Shown here one piece after another: positions 23,131-34,600 of a stretch of 64,000 nt of DNA (the first letter of the stretch is position 1; each line of letters begins with the position of its first letter). The DNA lies in contig CM064876.1 in the NCBI GenBank assembly GCA_032719365.1, positions 59,887,864 to 59,951,863 on the forward strand, read 5' to 3'. The translations under genes were made by a program, and so were the position numbers. The notes under the pieces are model-generated. The model was not told where the DNA came from, did not search any database, and worked only from the letters and a program-made list of their open reading frames with translations. The stretch comes from Prinsepia uniflora. Lineage: Eukaryota > Streptophyta > Magnoliopsida > Rosales > Rosaceae.

Positions 23131-25010
23131 TCGAGGAGGTCAACCACGCACCTAAAATCTCACGACAGACCCAATTTACTACAAATGCCTTAATGGTTAT
23201 ATCCAATTTCGAGGAGGTAAATTTCTACCTGCTAAGCAACCTAAATTCATAAACCTAAATGGTTATATCTAATTCTCTTTGATTAATTTGTATTTGTTTG
23301 GACTATGGATGGACATGATTAGATGATAATTTCTATGAATATTATTTTGAGGCCTTAAACAATTTCCTACCCCTTGACGCTGGTGTGCCTGAGACCTGAG
23401 TGCCTCTTCTTGGCTCTTAGAGAGTCAGAGACTCACTCAATCTCTGTTGTGTTTGAGACATGAGTTTTATGTGAATTATGATATTGTTTGGTTTCGTTGT
23501 TCTATGATATTAGTTGCTATTTAGTTAATTTAGGCATGTGAAGTACTGTGATATTGTTTGATTGCTTATTCTTTAATGATTCAAACTATCTAATCAAGTG
23601 GAAATGGTTGGCCATACACTTGACTAATATATACCTTTTTAATTAAAATATAATTCCAATTAAAATAGCAATCAAAACAAAATCGAATTAAAACATCAAG
23701 AGGGATATTTTGTTGTTGTATTGATAATAAAGTTATAATGGGACGCTTTTAGTTTGTGAAAAGTTGTAGTAGATAAGTTTTGTAATTTGTAGTCTTTTAT
23801 AAATTATGAATTTGAATAATATCTTTTAGTTTAACATGATATTTTTACATATACAAATGTTTTTGATGTTTTACATGTTGACGCTAGCTCCAGCATTATA
23901 TATATATATAGACTATGATATTCTTTACAATGAAAATTGATCTCACATGTCTACCCAAATCTGAGTTATCATTTTGAGGTTCAAAAATATCAGCATTACT
24001 TCTAAGCTCGCAAAGTTGAAAGGGCACACAAAGCTAAATGGGCAATTAAACAAGTACTTAAAACAACAACATGCTAGAGTTTTTAGGGTTCAAGATGGAA
24101 GCTAATTAATGGAGGATTTTAAGGATGGAAGGGGTCAATTGGAGTCAATTGAGCCCCTTTGTTCCCTAATAGATCCGCCTCAATTTTCGAAAGTAAATTT
24201 TCAATTGTTTAGTATGTTTAAATCTAATTAAGCATGTTTAATCGTCACTAATATTACCGATTCAAATTTTAAATTTGTCTGTTGTAAAAAGTGAAATCAA
24301 TCGATACTCAATATATATAATATATTCACTTTTAAATATCTTTTTATATATTATATTTTAAAAACCGTCTCTAAACGAAAGCAATAACCTGCAGACACTC
24401 CAAGTCTAACCCATGTGAGAAACGATGATCACTTTTATTTCATGCAAAAGTGCCGAACACAATTAATAATAGCACAACGTACGTTTTTGTTGTTCCCTTG
24501 CCTTCGCTATGCCCTCCCCTTATTGAAAATTTGAAATGAATGTTGAAGATTTGAAATGAACGTTGAAATTTTGAAATGAATGTTGAAAATCTGAAATGAA
24601 TGATAATAATATACAATATAGCAACAGAGCTGCTACTTGCGTACAACTTACATATTTCCTGTTCCCCTGCCATATACATATTCTTTCACGTTAATAAAGC
24701 CCACTGCAAGTTAAATGTGCCTAATTCAATTAGTTCTAGTATTAATTTGTAAACAATTGATTTCAAATTCAAACCTCGATAATATATTGTATAAATAATT
24801 TTCAAAAATTCTCCCCTCCCTTATAATTAAGAAAGAAAAAAAACACCCACCGCAGCAGGCACTTTGGTTCACCGACTTATTACTGACCATTGCGTATTGA
24901 GCTGTGATTACCAATAACCACTCTTTCTCATTGGTAATAAGACTACCCTTCGTGGGGGTAGCATTAATAGATCGAGTATAACATACACGTTTCTCAATTT
25001 TTGTTTTTTG
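23131..25010. other. 3' flank of the Aux/IAA gene, no gene seen
   Basis: AT-rich single-copy-looking DNA with short (TA)n runs and the 20-bp repeat noted separately. No open frame with recognisable coding character was found on either strand. Confidence 0.55.
24524..24604. repeat. 20-bp tandem repeat, about 3.7 copies
   Basis: The units TTGAAATGAATGTTGAAGAT, TTGAAATGAACGTTGAAATT and TTGAAATGAATGTTGAAAAT follow one another, then a partial copy. It is a minisatellite in the 3' flank of the Aux/IAA gene. Confidence 0.9.
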
Positions 25011-25016
25011 TTTATT
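25011..25016 (-). terminator. Candidate polyadenylation signal of the Aux/IAA gene
   Basis: On minus the sequence is AATAAA, about 105 nt downstream of the TAA stop at 25121-25123. Plant signals are loose, so this is only the best match nearby. Confidence 0.4.
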
Positions 25017-25120
25017 ACATTCAAGGATATAAACAAGGCAAACTTCAACAAAAACAAAAATAAATATCTATAATGCATAATTCGATTTGTTCTTCTTTTG
25101 AGCTAGATCGATGGAAATGA

Positions 25121-27953
25121 TTATTCAGAGTCGACGACTTTCATGGTGGCCTTGAGGAACCCCTTGGGCTGCAGTCCAAATCCCGTGGCATCCGATCTCT
25201 TCATGATCCTAAGCCTTTTGCATGTCTCAACAAACATCCTGCCAATCACCAACATATATAAATAATTACACATTCATTCTAATTTTGATGAATATATTAA
25301 TTAAGTTCATGAAATCACTCAAAATCTAGGCCTTATAAAGTGAACATGTATATCAATTGCACTCTACGTAATTGATTTGTACGTACATGTTGATATTAGG
25401 GACTTTCCAAGATTCAAATTTTAAGTCGATGAGCTAAATTTACACGCTAAAATCAGAAAACATTTCATGATAGAGTGAATTCCATTAACGAACATAAAAA
25501 TATATGCACAGTTAAAGGAACATAACAGGTTTACGTATCTCTATGCATAAACATAAATTTGAAATAAATAAGAAAAAAAATTACAATAATACATGAATAA
25601 AAAAACAGTACATACACACACATATATACATATACAAATTAATATTACTAGATAAAACTTAATTATATTAGTTTTATTTAGAATTTTAGGTTTGGATGGG
25701 CTAAATATTTGAAATGAGTTAGACTAATTTTTACAAATAGTGAGTTACTAATTAAAGAACTGGATACAAAATTTTAAAATAAAATAAAAAACTTTGGAAG
25801 GGCTATAACCCTCTCAGCCTTGGCATAGCCATGTCCGTTAAGTTCCTTCTACATCTAACGTGCAAGTTAGCTCATTTGAAATTTAGATTCAGGAACCGTC
25901 CTTGCCTATTGCTCATATATATAATATTATTTATTTTTTAATTATTTAATACCTATTTCTCTTATTATTTGAAAAAAAAAACGTGCTTTAATAAAAAGAG
26001 TTATTGTACTAATTAAGATCGAGATAGTGATCATAGATGATTTAATATTCTACCCAACCAATAACATGATTGTAAGAAATTCTTATGTCGGTAGTATGAT
26101 CGACCACGTACGTTCTCTTTTCTTTAATTTCATCATCAAATGACAAAATTACTATGATGCATGCCTAATTAGTAATTACTGCCGGGTTTACGGACTTGAT
26201 TAGTGTTAACCTTTTTCTACTTTACGACTAATTAATTAGCAACCAATATTGACCCCCTCATCTGCCTCTACCAATTGATTGAATCTTTGTCCCACAATTA
26301 GAAAAAAAAAACCTCATTATCACTTGAAATCGATCATTAATTAGTCCTCTAATACATTTTTCTATTAATTACTGTCTTGTCTTAGTAAGTAAACATGGTG
26401 ATGAGTCTGATGACTTAGACTCAATATATTAGGTCGATATTTGACTAGCTCGTACCTTACACGCTAAGCACAGGCTTGGAAGTTACAAAGTTCTTACCCA
26501 AAAATAAAGACTACAGACAACGATAGTAATTTGTTAGACAATTTTAAATTCATATAAAATTTATTTGAGTCAATTTTCATGATTAAAATTTTGAATTAAC
26601 TCATGAAGACCTGTTTAATAAATGAGCCGGTGACTCTCAACTCGTTAACACATATAATGGACCTATTTAGATCACTAGCTCATATATCTATATGTTTATT
26701 ACCTAACTATATATCTATTAAATCTTTATAATTTTAATACTATTTTTCATTATAAACTTATGAATTCATAATATATTGATGGTATTTGGTAGTAAATATT
26801 AAATTTCAAGAGTGTATTACATAAATTTATTAAAATAAGGTCAAAAGTTTAAATAAATTAAATATATCATATAATTAATTAATTTTTAAATATGACATAT
26901 TTATTAAATTGATTACACGAAACTCCTGATTTATTAATGACTCGAGTTTGAATATTAGTTATTATTGACACAAAATATTAAATAGACTGCGTTGGAATTG
27001 ATTGAACACACTTTAATAAAAGAAACTTTATGACACGACACAACTTTTATCTATATCTATTGTCACTCGTAATAATATGCATGTATGACATCCCGACACT
27101 TGTAATTCATATATCACGTGATGGGTTCAAAATTTAGTAGGGATAGTAATTTTGAAAGACTTACCCCCAAGGGACGTCGCCCATCAGCATCCAGTCTCCA
27201 TCTTTGTCTTCGTAAATGGGCGCAAATAATTCGCAGCTGTCTGCATCCTTCAACACCTCACCTGTCAATATATATATATATATATATACCCAAAAAAAAC
27301 TTAATTAGTACAATCTTTTTAATCCCTTGTTGTTCAACTTAATTCAAACTTAGTGATGTTTTATGCGTGAATTTGGATTAAAACACATAATACGTTAATT
27401 ATAAATAGGTAATTTCAAATTTAACATGAATATATACTAATTCAGTAAAATTGCTGTAAAAATTCAGTTTTATCCCATAAAATCTTAACCAAGGTTAACT
27501 TTTCATCAAATATTCAAACAATAATTGCATGCTGGTTGTTAAATATATAGTAATTTATAATCTGAGTAATATTACGTACGTACCAAATAGCTTCTCCAAG
27601 GCAGCAGCAAGATCTGCGTACTCATTGTGCATGCTCAAGTCAATTTTACGAAGAAAAGGTGCTCCATCCATGCTAACCTTAACGTACATTTTCGACGTCG
27701 ACTCATGTAAACTACTAATCTTCCGACGGTACGAACACACCGGAGGCCAGCCCACAACTTGATTTATTTTCTCGCTTTTCAGATAGTCGTCACCACCACC
27801 GGAAGTACTGTTGTTGTTCCCGTCTCCTGCACCGCCAGCAATGTCCGAAAACATCCTTTTCTTCTCATTTCTGTCCACTAAACTTTGATGATGACCACAG
27901 GATAATCCCAGCCTCAGCTCTGTAATCTCAAGCCCTAAGCCTTCTCCGGCCAT
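25121..27953 (-). CDS. Auxin-responsive protein of the Aux/IAA family, IAA19/IAA5-like (three exons)
   Basis: A nuclear repressor of auxin response: it binds ARF factors through its C-terminal PB1 region and is degraded after auxin joins its degron to TIR1/AFB. Exons are 27953-27584, 27261-27165 and 25238-25121, all with GT-AG introns (322 and 1926 bp), giving 194 residues. The ATG context AACCCAAATGGCC is good. All four family domains are visible. Domain I is LRLGL (residues 13-17), the EAR repression motif. Next comes a basic EKKR (30-33). The domain II degron is QVVGWPPVCSY (65-75). Domain III starts YVKVSMDGAPFLRKIDL (90 on). Domain IV has the acidic YEDKDGDW (140-147) and GDVPW (151-155), ending GFGLQPKGF. 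The VCSYRRK variant and the GEGLGLEITELRLGL start resemble the IAA19/IAA5 subgroup. Nothing essential is missing, so it is probably functional. The exact orthologue is not assigned. Confidence 0.95.
27268..27288. repeat. (TA)n microsatellite at the 3' splice site of Aux/IAA intron 1
   Basis: A run of about ten TA dinucleotides ends six to seven bases before the acceptor AG (27262-27263 on minus), where a pyrimidine or U-rich tract would usually be. Confidence 0.9.
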
Positions 27954-28097
27954 TTGGGTTTCAAGTTTTGAGCAATTTTGGGTGTGTTTGTTTTTTTTAT
28001 TTTATTCGAGTGTTTGGATCAAATTTTGATTCGTGGGACGAGTTTAGGGTTCTTTTTTTCTCTTTGGGTAGAGTTTTGAAGTGACTAAATGCAAGTT

Positions 28098-28118
28098 CTT
28101 ATAGATTGGGAGTTATAG
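28098..28118 (-). promoter_or_regulatory. Candidate core promoter of the Aux/IAA gene
   Basis: On minus there are two TATA-like boxes, CTATAAC (28112-28118) and CTATAAG (28098-28104), about 145-165 nt upstream of the ATG. This would give a leader of about 115-130 nt, A-rich as is common for plant 5' UTRs. Upstream there are TGTC cores (for example GCTGTCTTTG at 28132-28141 on minus) that could be auxin response elements, but no full TGTCTC or TGTCGG was seen nearby. Confidence 0.4.
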
Positions 28119-28879
28119 ACATGGTGGGAGCAAAGACAGCTCAACTACGGCTGAGTTGGTCGGTCACATGAGACGCAAAAGTGGGGGATATGTGCGCCCT
28201 ACAAACACTAATAAAGGCCGGCACCATAAGTTGGAAATATGGGCAAATCCTAAGGTTGTTGCTGCTTTCTGATTTGGTGGGATCAGATCCTCACCGTCTG
28301 ATCCCGTTACTTGGGGAACAGCTCATGTGATTTCTTTCATTGCGGTCGTGCTTGCCTACTTTTCTTGCTTATTGTTGGGGCCCGTAGTTTGATTGAAAAG
28401 ACGGGTTGGGAAATATTTATATTTATATATTATACATATTTGTATAGTTACATGCATCATGCCATTACAAAAGATAGGTGAATGTTCTTGCAATATATAT
28501 ATATATATATATATATATAATAGAATAATATTTACATTAGTATATCGCAAAATATACTATATGATAATATTTGTATCATATATACTTTTTTGTATTACTC
28601 TTTCAATTTATCTAATTGTTGTTATGTATATATTATAATCGAAGTCGTTTAATTACTAAATCATATTTTTAAGATTATTTACACAAAAAATTAATAAAAT
28701 TAGAGATCATTCAGTCATTCATATATATATATATATATCAACTAAATGGACGGCTGACATGAAGATCTTAAATGTTACAAAAAACATTGATCTATCTGAT
28801 ACGTACGTATGAATAGTTAAACGACCTCCAATTTTGTTGATTTTTAATGAATAAGATCTTGAAAGGATGATTTAGAGAA
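28119..28879. other. Upstream region of the Aux/IAA gene, no further gene
   Basis: Promoter-side DNA that becomes AT-rich away from the gene, with (AT)n microsatellites at 28493-28519 and 28721-28738. Open frames here are made of AT repeats and have no coding character. Confidence 0.55.
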
Positions 28880-28990
28880 TGAACGGTTTTATAAACTGAA
28901 ACGGTCATTTTTGGTATTTTGAGTTTGATTGTCAGACGGGAGCAGGGCACGTCCTACAGTAATCCAGGGGGATTAGGAAGGGCCATGTCA
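28880..28990 (+). mobile_element. Remnant of the 5' LTR of element A
   Basis: It matches the end of the 3' LTR (about 51495-51608): both carry GGTATTTTGAGT, GACGGGAGCAGGGCA and AGTAATCCAG. It ends ATGTCA at 28990, three bases before the PBS. Homology stops near 28880, so more than 2.7 kb of this LTR is missing. Confidence 0.8.
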
Positions 28991-28993
28991 GCT

Positions 28994-29004
28994 TGGTATC
29001 AGAG
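28994..29004 (+). promoter_or_regulatory. Primer-binding site of element A (tRNA-iMet type)
   Basis: TGGTATCAGAG, three bases after the LTR end. Same primer class as elements B, E and H. Confidence 0.85.
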
Positions 29005-29082
29005 TATTAGGATAGGAGTATGTACATTGTACATTGGAATGCTTAAGTTGACGTACTAATTTGTGACTCTTACAGTAAGATA

Positions 29083-29931
29083 TATCTCCGAGACAAGAGC
29101 CGCGTGCACGGTCTGATGACGATCTTATTAGAGATGTTGAGAGTGCCAGTATTAAGAAAGCCCAGAAGATGAGGGCTACTACGTTTAGTAGTGGCGCAGA
29201 CCCTGAGGAAGCCCACAATTGGTTCACTCATATTGAGCAGATATTCACTGTCATGCGATGTCCAATTGAGGATCGAGTGTTATTGGCTACATTTTTGTTG
29301 GATATTGGCACGTATCAGTGGTGGTATACACTGGAGATGTCCCGTTGGGATGTCCAGACCGTGACCTATGAGATCTTTCAAGAGTGCTTCCTGGATCAGT
29401 ACTACCCTTGCTCATTTCGCGATACCAGGGAGACTGAGTTATTACAGCTTCGACATGGGAGTATGTTGGTAGCAGAGTATAACCATAGTTTCCTGACGTT
29501 ATCCCACTTTGCTTTTGCGTTCGTGAGTGCCGAGGCCGATAAATGTCGGAAGTTTGAGCTTGGTCTGCAAGGTGAGATTCTTTCCATTGTGATAGTTGGA
29601 TCTTACGCTACATTGAGGGAGTTGACTGATGTGGTGGTGCGAGTTGAGGCCAGTTTGCCTGCACGACAACAATTTCCTGTTGGTGGATGACGCCAAGAGC
29701 GTTCGTATTATGGATCTTCGCCAGGAGCTCCCAAAGAGAGGCAGATTTAGGGGAGCATCATTATTATCTAGTAGTGGTCGGTTTGTCAAATATGGTGGTA
29801 TGCAGAGAATTAACTTCTGAACACAGCAGACTTCTCAGTTGAGCAGTACATCAGTAGGGTCTATCAGTAGACCAAGGATTTTGACATGCTATTCATGTGG
29901 AGAGCCTGGACACTTTTGGAGGGAGTGTCCA
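29083..29931 (+). pseudogene. Gag of element A (frameshifted)
   Basis: The central open part, 29169-29690, has the retrotransposon gag domain of Tekay elements: EEAHNWFTHIEQIF near the start, LLDIGTYQWWYTLE, FLDQYYP and RELTDVVVRVEASLP. The zinc knuckle CYSCGEPGHFWREC (CX2CX4HX4C, intact) is at 29887-29931, but in a different frame from the gag core and followed at once by a stop. At least one frameshift and several stops lie between. Confidence 0.85.
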
Positions 29932-30132
29932 TGAATTTCTGGTGGCAGCGGTATTGGTCGGGGTGCAGCTGAGTAAAGCCTGAGTACGGCTACGACGTCG
30001 GACGAGATGAGCGACAGAGGATTTGGAGTAGTTAAAGGTGGATTCTGAGGATCACGAGAATAGGGTCGATCTTCTCGACCACAGGCTCGGGTATTAGTGG
30101 TTACCCAGCAGGAGGCCAGAGTGGCCCCATGA

Positions 30133-30339
30133 GTGGCGACAGGTGCACTCACTATTTTAGATCATGATGTACTTATATTGATAGATCTTGGAGACACATA
30201 TTCTTTTATATCGCGGAGTTGTGCATTGTTAGCAAATAGGGAGGTGTCCGAAATTGGTTGTGATATAGGTGTTGGTACACTAGTAGGAGATGTGTATATT
30301 GTGAGTCAAGTATTAAGAGACTTTCTGGTAAGAATATGA
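30133..30339 (+). pseudogene. Aspartic protease of element A (active site changed)
   Basis: This follows the zinc knuckle in the same frame. The active-site region reads LILIDLGDTYSFIS where the family has D-S/T-G-A; the serine or threonine is replaced by leucine. The frame ends in a stop at 30337. It would have processed the gag-pol polyprotein. Confidence 0.7.
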
Positions 30340-31494
30340 GATATTGATTTGGTAGCTGATTTGATGCTGCTAGACTTACACGATTTCGATGTTATCCTTA
30401 GGTTGGATTGGTTGACCTATCATCACGCCTTTATCGAGTGTTTCGATAAGAGAGTGACCTTCTGGAGTCTAGGACTACCTGAGACGATCTTTCAGGGAGA
30501 CTAGAGGGTGTTACCCTCCGGAGTTATATCAGTATTGACAACGAATAAGTTACTAAGGAAAGGCCATCAAGGCTACTTGTCTTATGTAATGGAGCGACAT
30601 GCTACACTAGAGAAAGCAGAGGACATACCAATTATACGGAAATTCCCAGATGTATTCCCATAGGACTTACCAGGACTACCACCGCACAGAGAGATCGAGT
30701 TCACCATTGAGCTTCTTCCAAGTACACGACCTATATCTCAAACACCATATCGTATGGCACCAGCTGAGTTAAGGGAATTTAAGGTCCACTTGCAAGATTT
30801 GGTGGACATGGGGTTTATTCGACCAAGTGCATTGCCTTGGGGAGCTCCGGTGTTGTTCGTAAGGAAAAAGGATGGTAGCCTACGATTTTGTATAGATTAT
30901 CAGCAGCTCAACAAAGTAACAGTAAGGAATAAGTATCCTCTACCCCAGATTGATGATCTGTTCGACCGGTTGAGAGGGGCCAAGTATTTTTCGAAGATTA
31001 ACCTTCGGTCTAGATACCACCAGTTGAGGATTGCTAAGAGAAATGTTCCGAAAACTGCTTTCCGAACAAGATATGGCCATTATAAGTTTCTAGTAATGCC
31101 ATTCGGGTTGACAAATGCGCCCACTGCATTTATGGACTTGATGAATCAGATATTTCGATCATACTTGGATCGGTTTGTGATTGTGTTCATCAATGACATC
31201 CTGGTATATTCGAAGAGTACCAAGGCACACGAGAAACATTTGAGGTTGGTACATAACAGACTAAGAAAGAACCAACTGTATGCTAAGTTGAGTAAATTTC
31301 AATTTTGGTTGAACAGTATAGGCTTCTTGGGACATGTGATTTCAGCTGAGGGGATTAGTGTGGACCCTCAGATGATAAAAGCTGTAACCAATTGGGTGCA
31401 ACTGAAGACTGTTACTGAGGTTCGAAGTTTTGTAGTGCTTGCTGGGTACTACAGATGCTTTGTAGAGGGTTTCTTTACTATTGATGCCCATTGA
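30340..31494 (+). pseudogene. Reverse transcriptase of element A (catalytically dead)
   Basis: The longest open part is 30754-31494. It contains the standard order: FIRPSALPWGAPVLFVRKKD, the RFCIDYQQLN segment, YPLPQIDDLFD, KYFSKINLRS, FLVMPFGLTNAPTAF, FINDILVYSK and LGHVISAEGI. Numbered from the Met at 30754, the catalytic aspartates expected at residue 83 (KIDL) and 147 (FIDD) are both asparagine; the second D of the FIDD pair (148) remains. The usual SGY glycine is arginine. All three changes are G-to-A. In the same frame upstream there are stops near 30337, 30502 and 30661. The frame breaks near 31492. Confidence 0.9.
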
Positions 31495-31638
31495 CCCTTT
31501 TGACCAAAAAAAGGGTTAAGTTTGTTTGGAAGGAATACTGCGAAAAGAATTTTCAGGAATTTAAAAGACGGATGACTTCTACTCTAGTTTTAGCCCTTTC
31601 AGATGATAGTGCGGAGTACGAGGTATACAGTGACGCAT
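31495..31638 (+). pseudogene. Start of RNase H of element A, cut by element B
   Basis: A frameshifted link region leads to EYEVYSDA, the beginning of the RNase H domain with its first catalytic aspartate. Element B begins at 31639. The domain resumes at 43618 with the QGLGCVLMQHGRVIAYAS segment, so the insertion point is within this domain. Confidence 0.85.
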
Positions 31639-34600
31639 TGTAACGACCCGTCCCAAATTTCGGGATTAGATTAGTGACTAATGAAGGATTAGTGAGATTA
31701 ATGGGTGATTACTTGCACGAAATCGGCCGGACGGTGCAAAATAACCGTTTTGCCCCTAGTCGTGGGTAAAATATTGACTTTTGACTCGGGGAGTCAAACG
31801 TACAAGAATCGATGACGATGACGTAGATCGGGACGTCACGAGTCCATAGACAAGCGACACATCGAAATCGAACGTCGAACGAAGAAGTTATGGTCACAGG
31901 AGTGAAATCGAGAATTTACGTCTCGGGATCTGCATAAAATATTAATTAAAATCTGATTGGCCAGATATTTATGTGGGACCCCTGGATGAGTGACAAGTGT
32001 CACTCATCCCGTTGGTGACTTCCCTAAAAAGTGGATCTAAAACATTAAAATATTATTATTTAATTATTTTATAATTTCACTCATCTCCCATCTCCACCAT
32101 TCATTATCTTCATCTCATCTGATCTCTCATCCTGACCGTTCATATCATCATCAGCCATCAGCCATCATCCTTCATCTATTATATTTTCCTCCAAACTCGA
32201 TCACCATTTTTCATTTCCCTCTAAGCAAACACACAACCCCACCACCATATTCGTATCTGGGTTCGTGTGTGCAACCATGGGTGTGACTGAGAGAGTGTGA
32301 GGACTCAGAGTGACTAGGACGACGTGATGATGGATGATGGGACACAGCAGTCCACGACTGAGGTATGTCAGACCCGAGAACCCGTCTGTTTTCAAAAATT
32401 GGAAGTTTGAGTTTTAGATGTTATTTTGAATTTCTTTTGATTCGATTCAAACACGACCTAGGGACCAGGACGACTCTGTGGGGATCATTTTCGAGGGAAA
32501 TTGGAGGCTGGAAGGATTGGGAACTGAGCTTGAAGTCGAGCTCACTGTTTGATCATGGAAGGTATGGTTTCGATTGTTTTTCCCGTGTTTTAAGTGACTA
32601 GATCGATATGGAATGTTGTTAGAAGCCTATAGGAATTGAAAGGGACAAAAATGAATCGAAAATGGAGAAGTTAGAACACTGAACCGGTCAGGCAGGTCTA
32701 GACCTGACAGGACCCACCCCGATTATCGCCTCGATAATCGGGAAGCATCCTGCTCCCGTCTGACAATCGAACCCAAAAGACTGGAAAACTAATTAATATT
32801 ACAACACACCCATTGTCAGACCAGGGAGATTAAACAAATACATCCGACTGGACGTCAAGTCCACAGTTTCACAGAGCAATATTACACAACAAGTTAAAGA
32901 AAACAAGTCCTACTCTGTGAACTAACTACTCCGCAACGGAAAACTTTATGCCTCCGCCTCTGCCTCGGCGCTTTCCCCCGCACTTGTACCACGACCTGGA
33001 GGGAATTTAAAACAACCAAGTGTGAGTGGACCGAAACATAAGTTTTACAGGAAAAACAGTTTTTCCGAAATCGGGTTCGCCCTCCAGTTTTATAACACGC
33101 ATGCATAACCAAATATTCAAATTTTGCATATTAACTTTTGAAAACTCTTTTTCCGAAACACGTGAAAAACTTTACAAAGGATCGCCATAATTCATGTAAA
33201 AACCATTTAATAATTCCAGGTTTCAAAAACCGTCATTTTGAACGTTAATTGCACAAATCAAGTAAAACGTGAATCATTAACCACAATTATGCCGTTGGAT
33301 CCATCCGAGTCTTTAAACTCAACATCAGGCCTTCCCGGGATATCAACGAGTCTTTAAACTCAAAACATGATTAATAGGCCTCGGGGGTATCATAATAATC
33401 GAGTCTTTAAACTCACGAGTCTTTAAACTCAATTCGAGTCTTTAAACCCAATTTTCGGGCCCGCCCCCGTCATCAACATACCGGGTCTTTAAACCCAAAA
33501 CCAGATCCAACCATTAACCGGGTCTTTAACCCAAAACCCTTTTTAAACACAACAAACCAGGATTCATCACAAACCGTTTTCCAACATTATTCCGAAAACA
33601 TTTCTCATCATAACAGGACTTATGTCCGAATTCACATGCAAATTCCAACACATGCAATTTCCAAAAATTACTTCACAATGTGATCAAACATCATAAATCC
33701 GAAACATGCATATTCATATCCAGGTACTTCATCAAAATCATCACGCATGCAATAGCAAAAACCGTAATCTCGAAATGCGTGAAATATGATAAATATCTCG
33801 AAAAGCATGGAAACATGTAAAACTGATATATCATATCACCATCATAAAATCATAGGTAAAACCATGAGATAAATAAGCAAAATAGTCATGCATGCCCAAT
33901 TTAGAAATCAAAAGGTCCACTCACGGTTTTAGGACGCGTCAATCGCGTCCCGCGTGCTCCTCCGTAGCTTCGGAAGTGTCCGGGCCTGTAAAAATGTACA
34001 AGAAAGGTTACAAACATCCCTAAATAGCTCGTAAGATTTTTCCCTAATTTCCCGGATTTTTCGGCAAAATAAACCTTAAGGACCTAAACTTCCGGGCTCC
34101 CGAGCTTATCCCGAACGACTCCCGAACAACTCGAATCCAAAAGGGAAATTGTTAATTAGACTGAAAGGATTATTTCTCATGTTGACCGTGATCGGAGTTG
34201 ACGTCACACGCGCCGTCACGCGCCGCCCAAAGTGGCTGCGCGTGAAGGCCACGCGCCAAGCTACAGTGTCTTCTCCCTTACCCGAACAGCCTGCTAAACG
34301 GGTCTGATACCCGCGACTCAACCCGATCAGTTAGCCCTCAATTCTCAATCAATTCCTCCCGTTTTCAATCCTAACACCTTCTATACTCTATTAATTTTAA
34401 GTCTGTACTAATTATCAACCTCGACTGTCCCTTAACCATTTCAACCCAGACTTGATCAGCCGAACGGGTCGCCGTTACCTGGAAGTCGTCGTCCTCAGCA
34501 CTGGTTTTCCCCTGAAACTGAGACTCAGGTTCCCGGCCAAACTGTCCTCCTCCTCCTTCAATTTTTGCACGGTTGTGCACGAAGTGACCCCAGAAGTCTA

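Noticed and set aside
28356..28638. ORFs rich in I and Y upstream of the Aux/IAA gene
   Set aside because: They translate (TA)n and AT-rich DNA.
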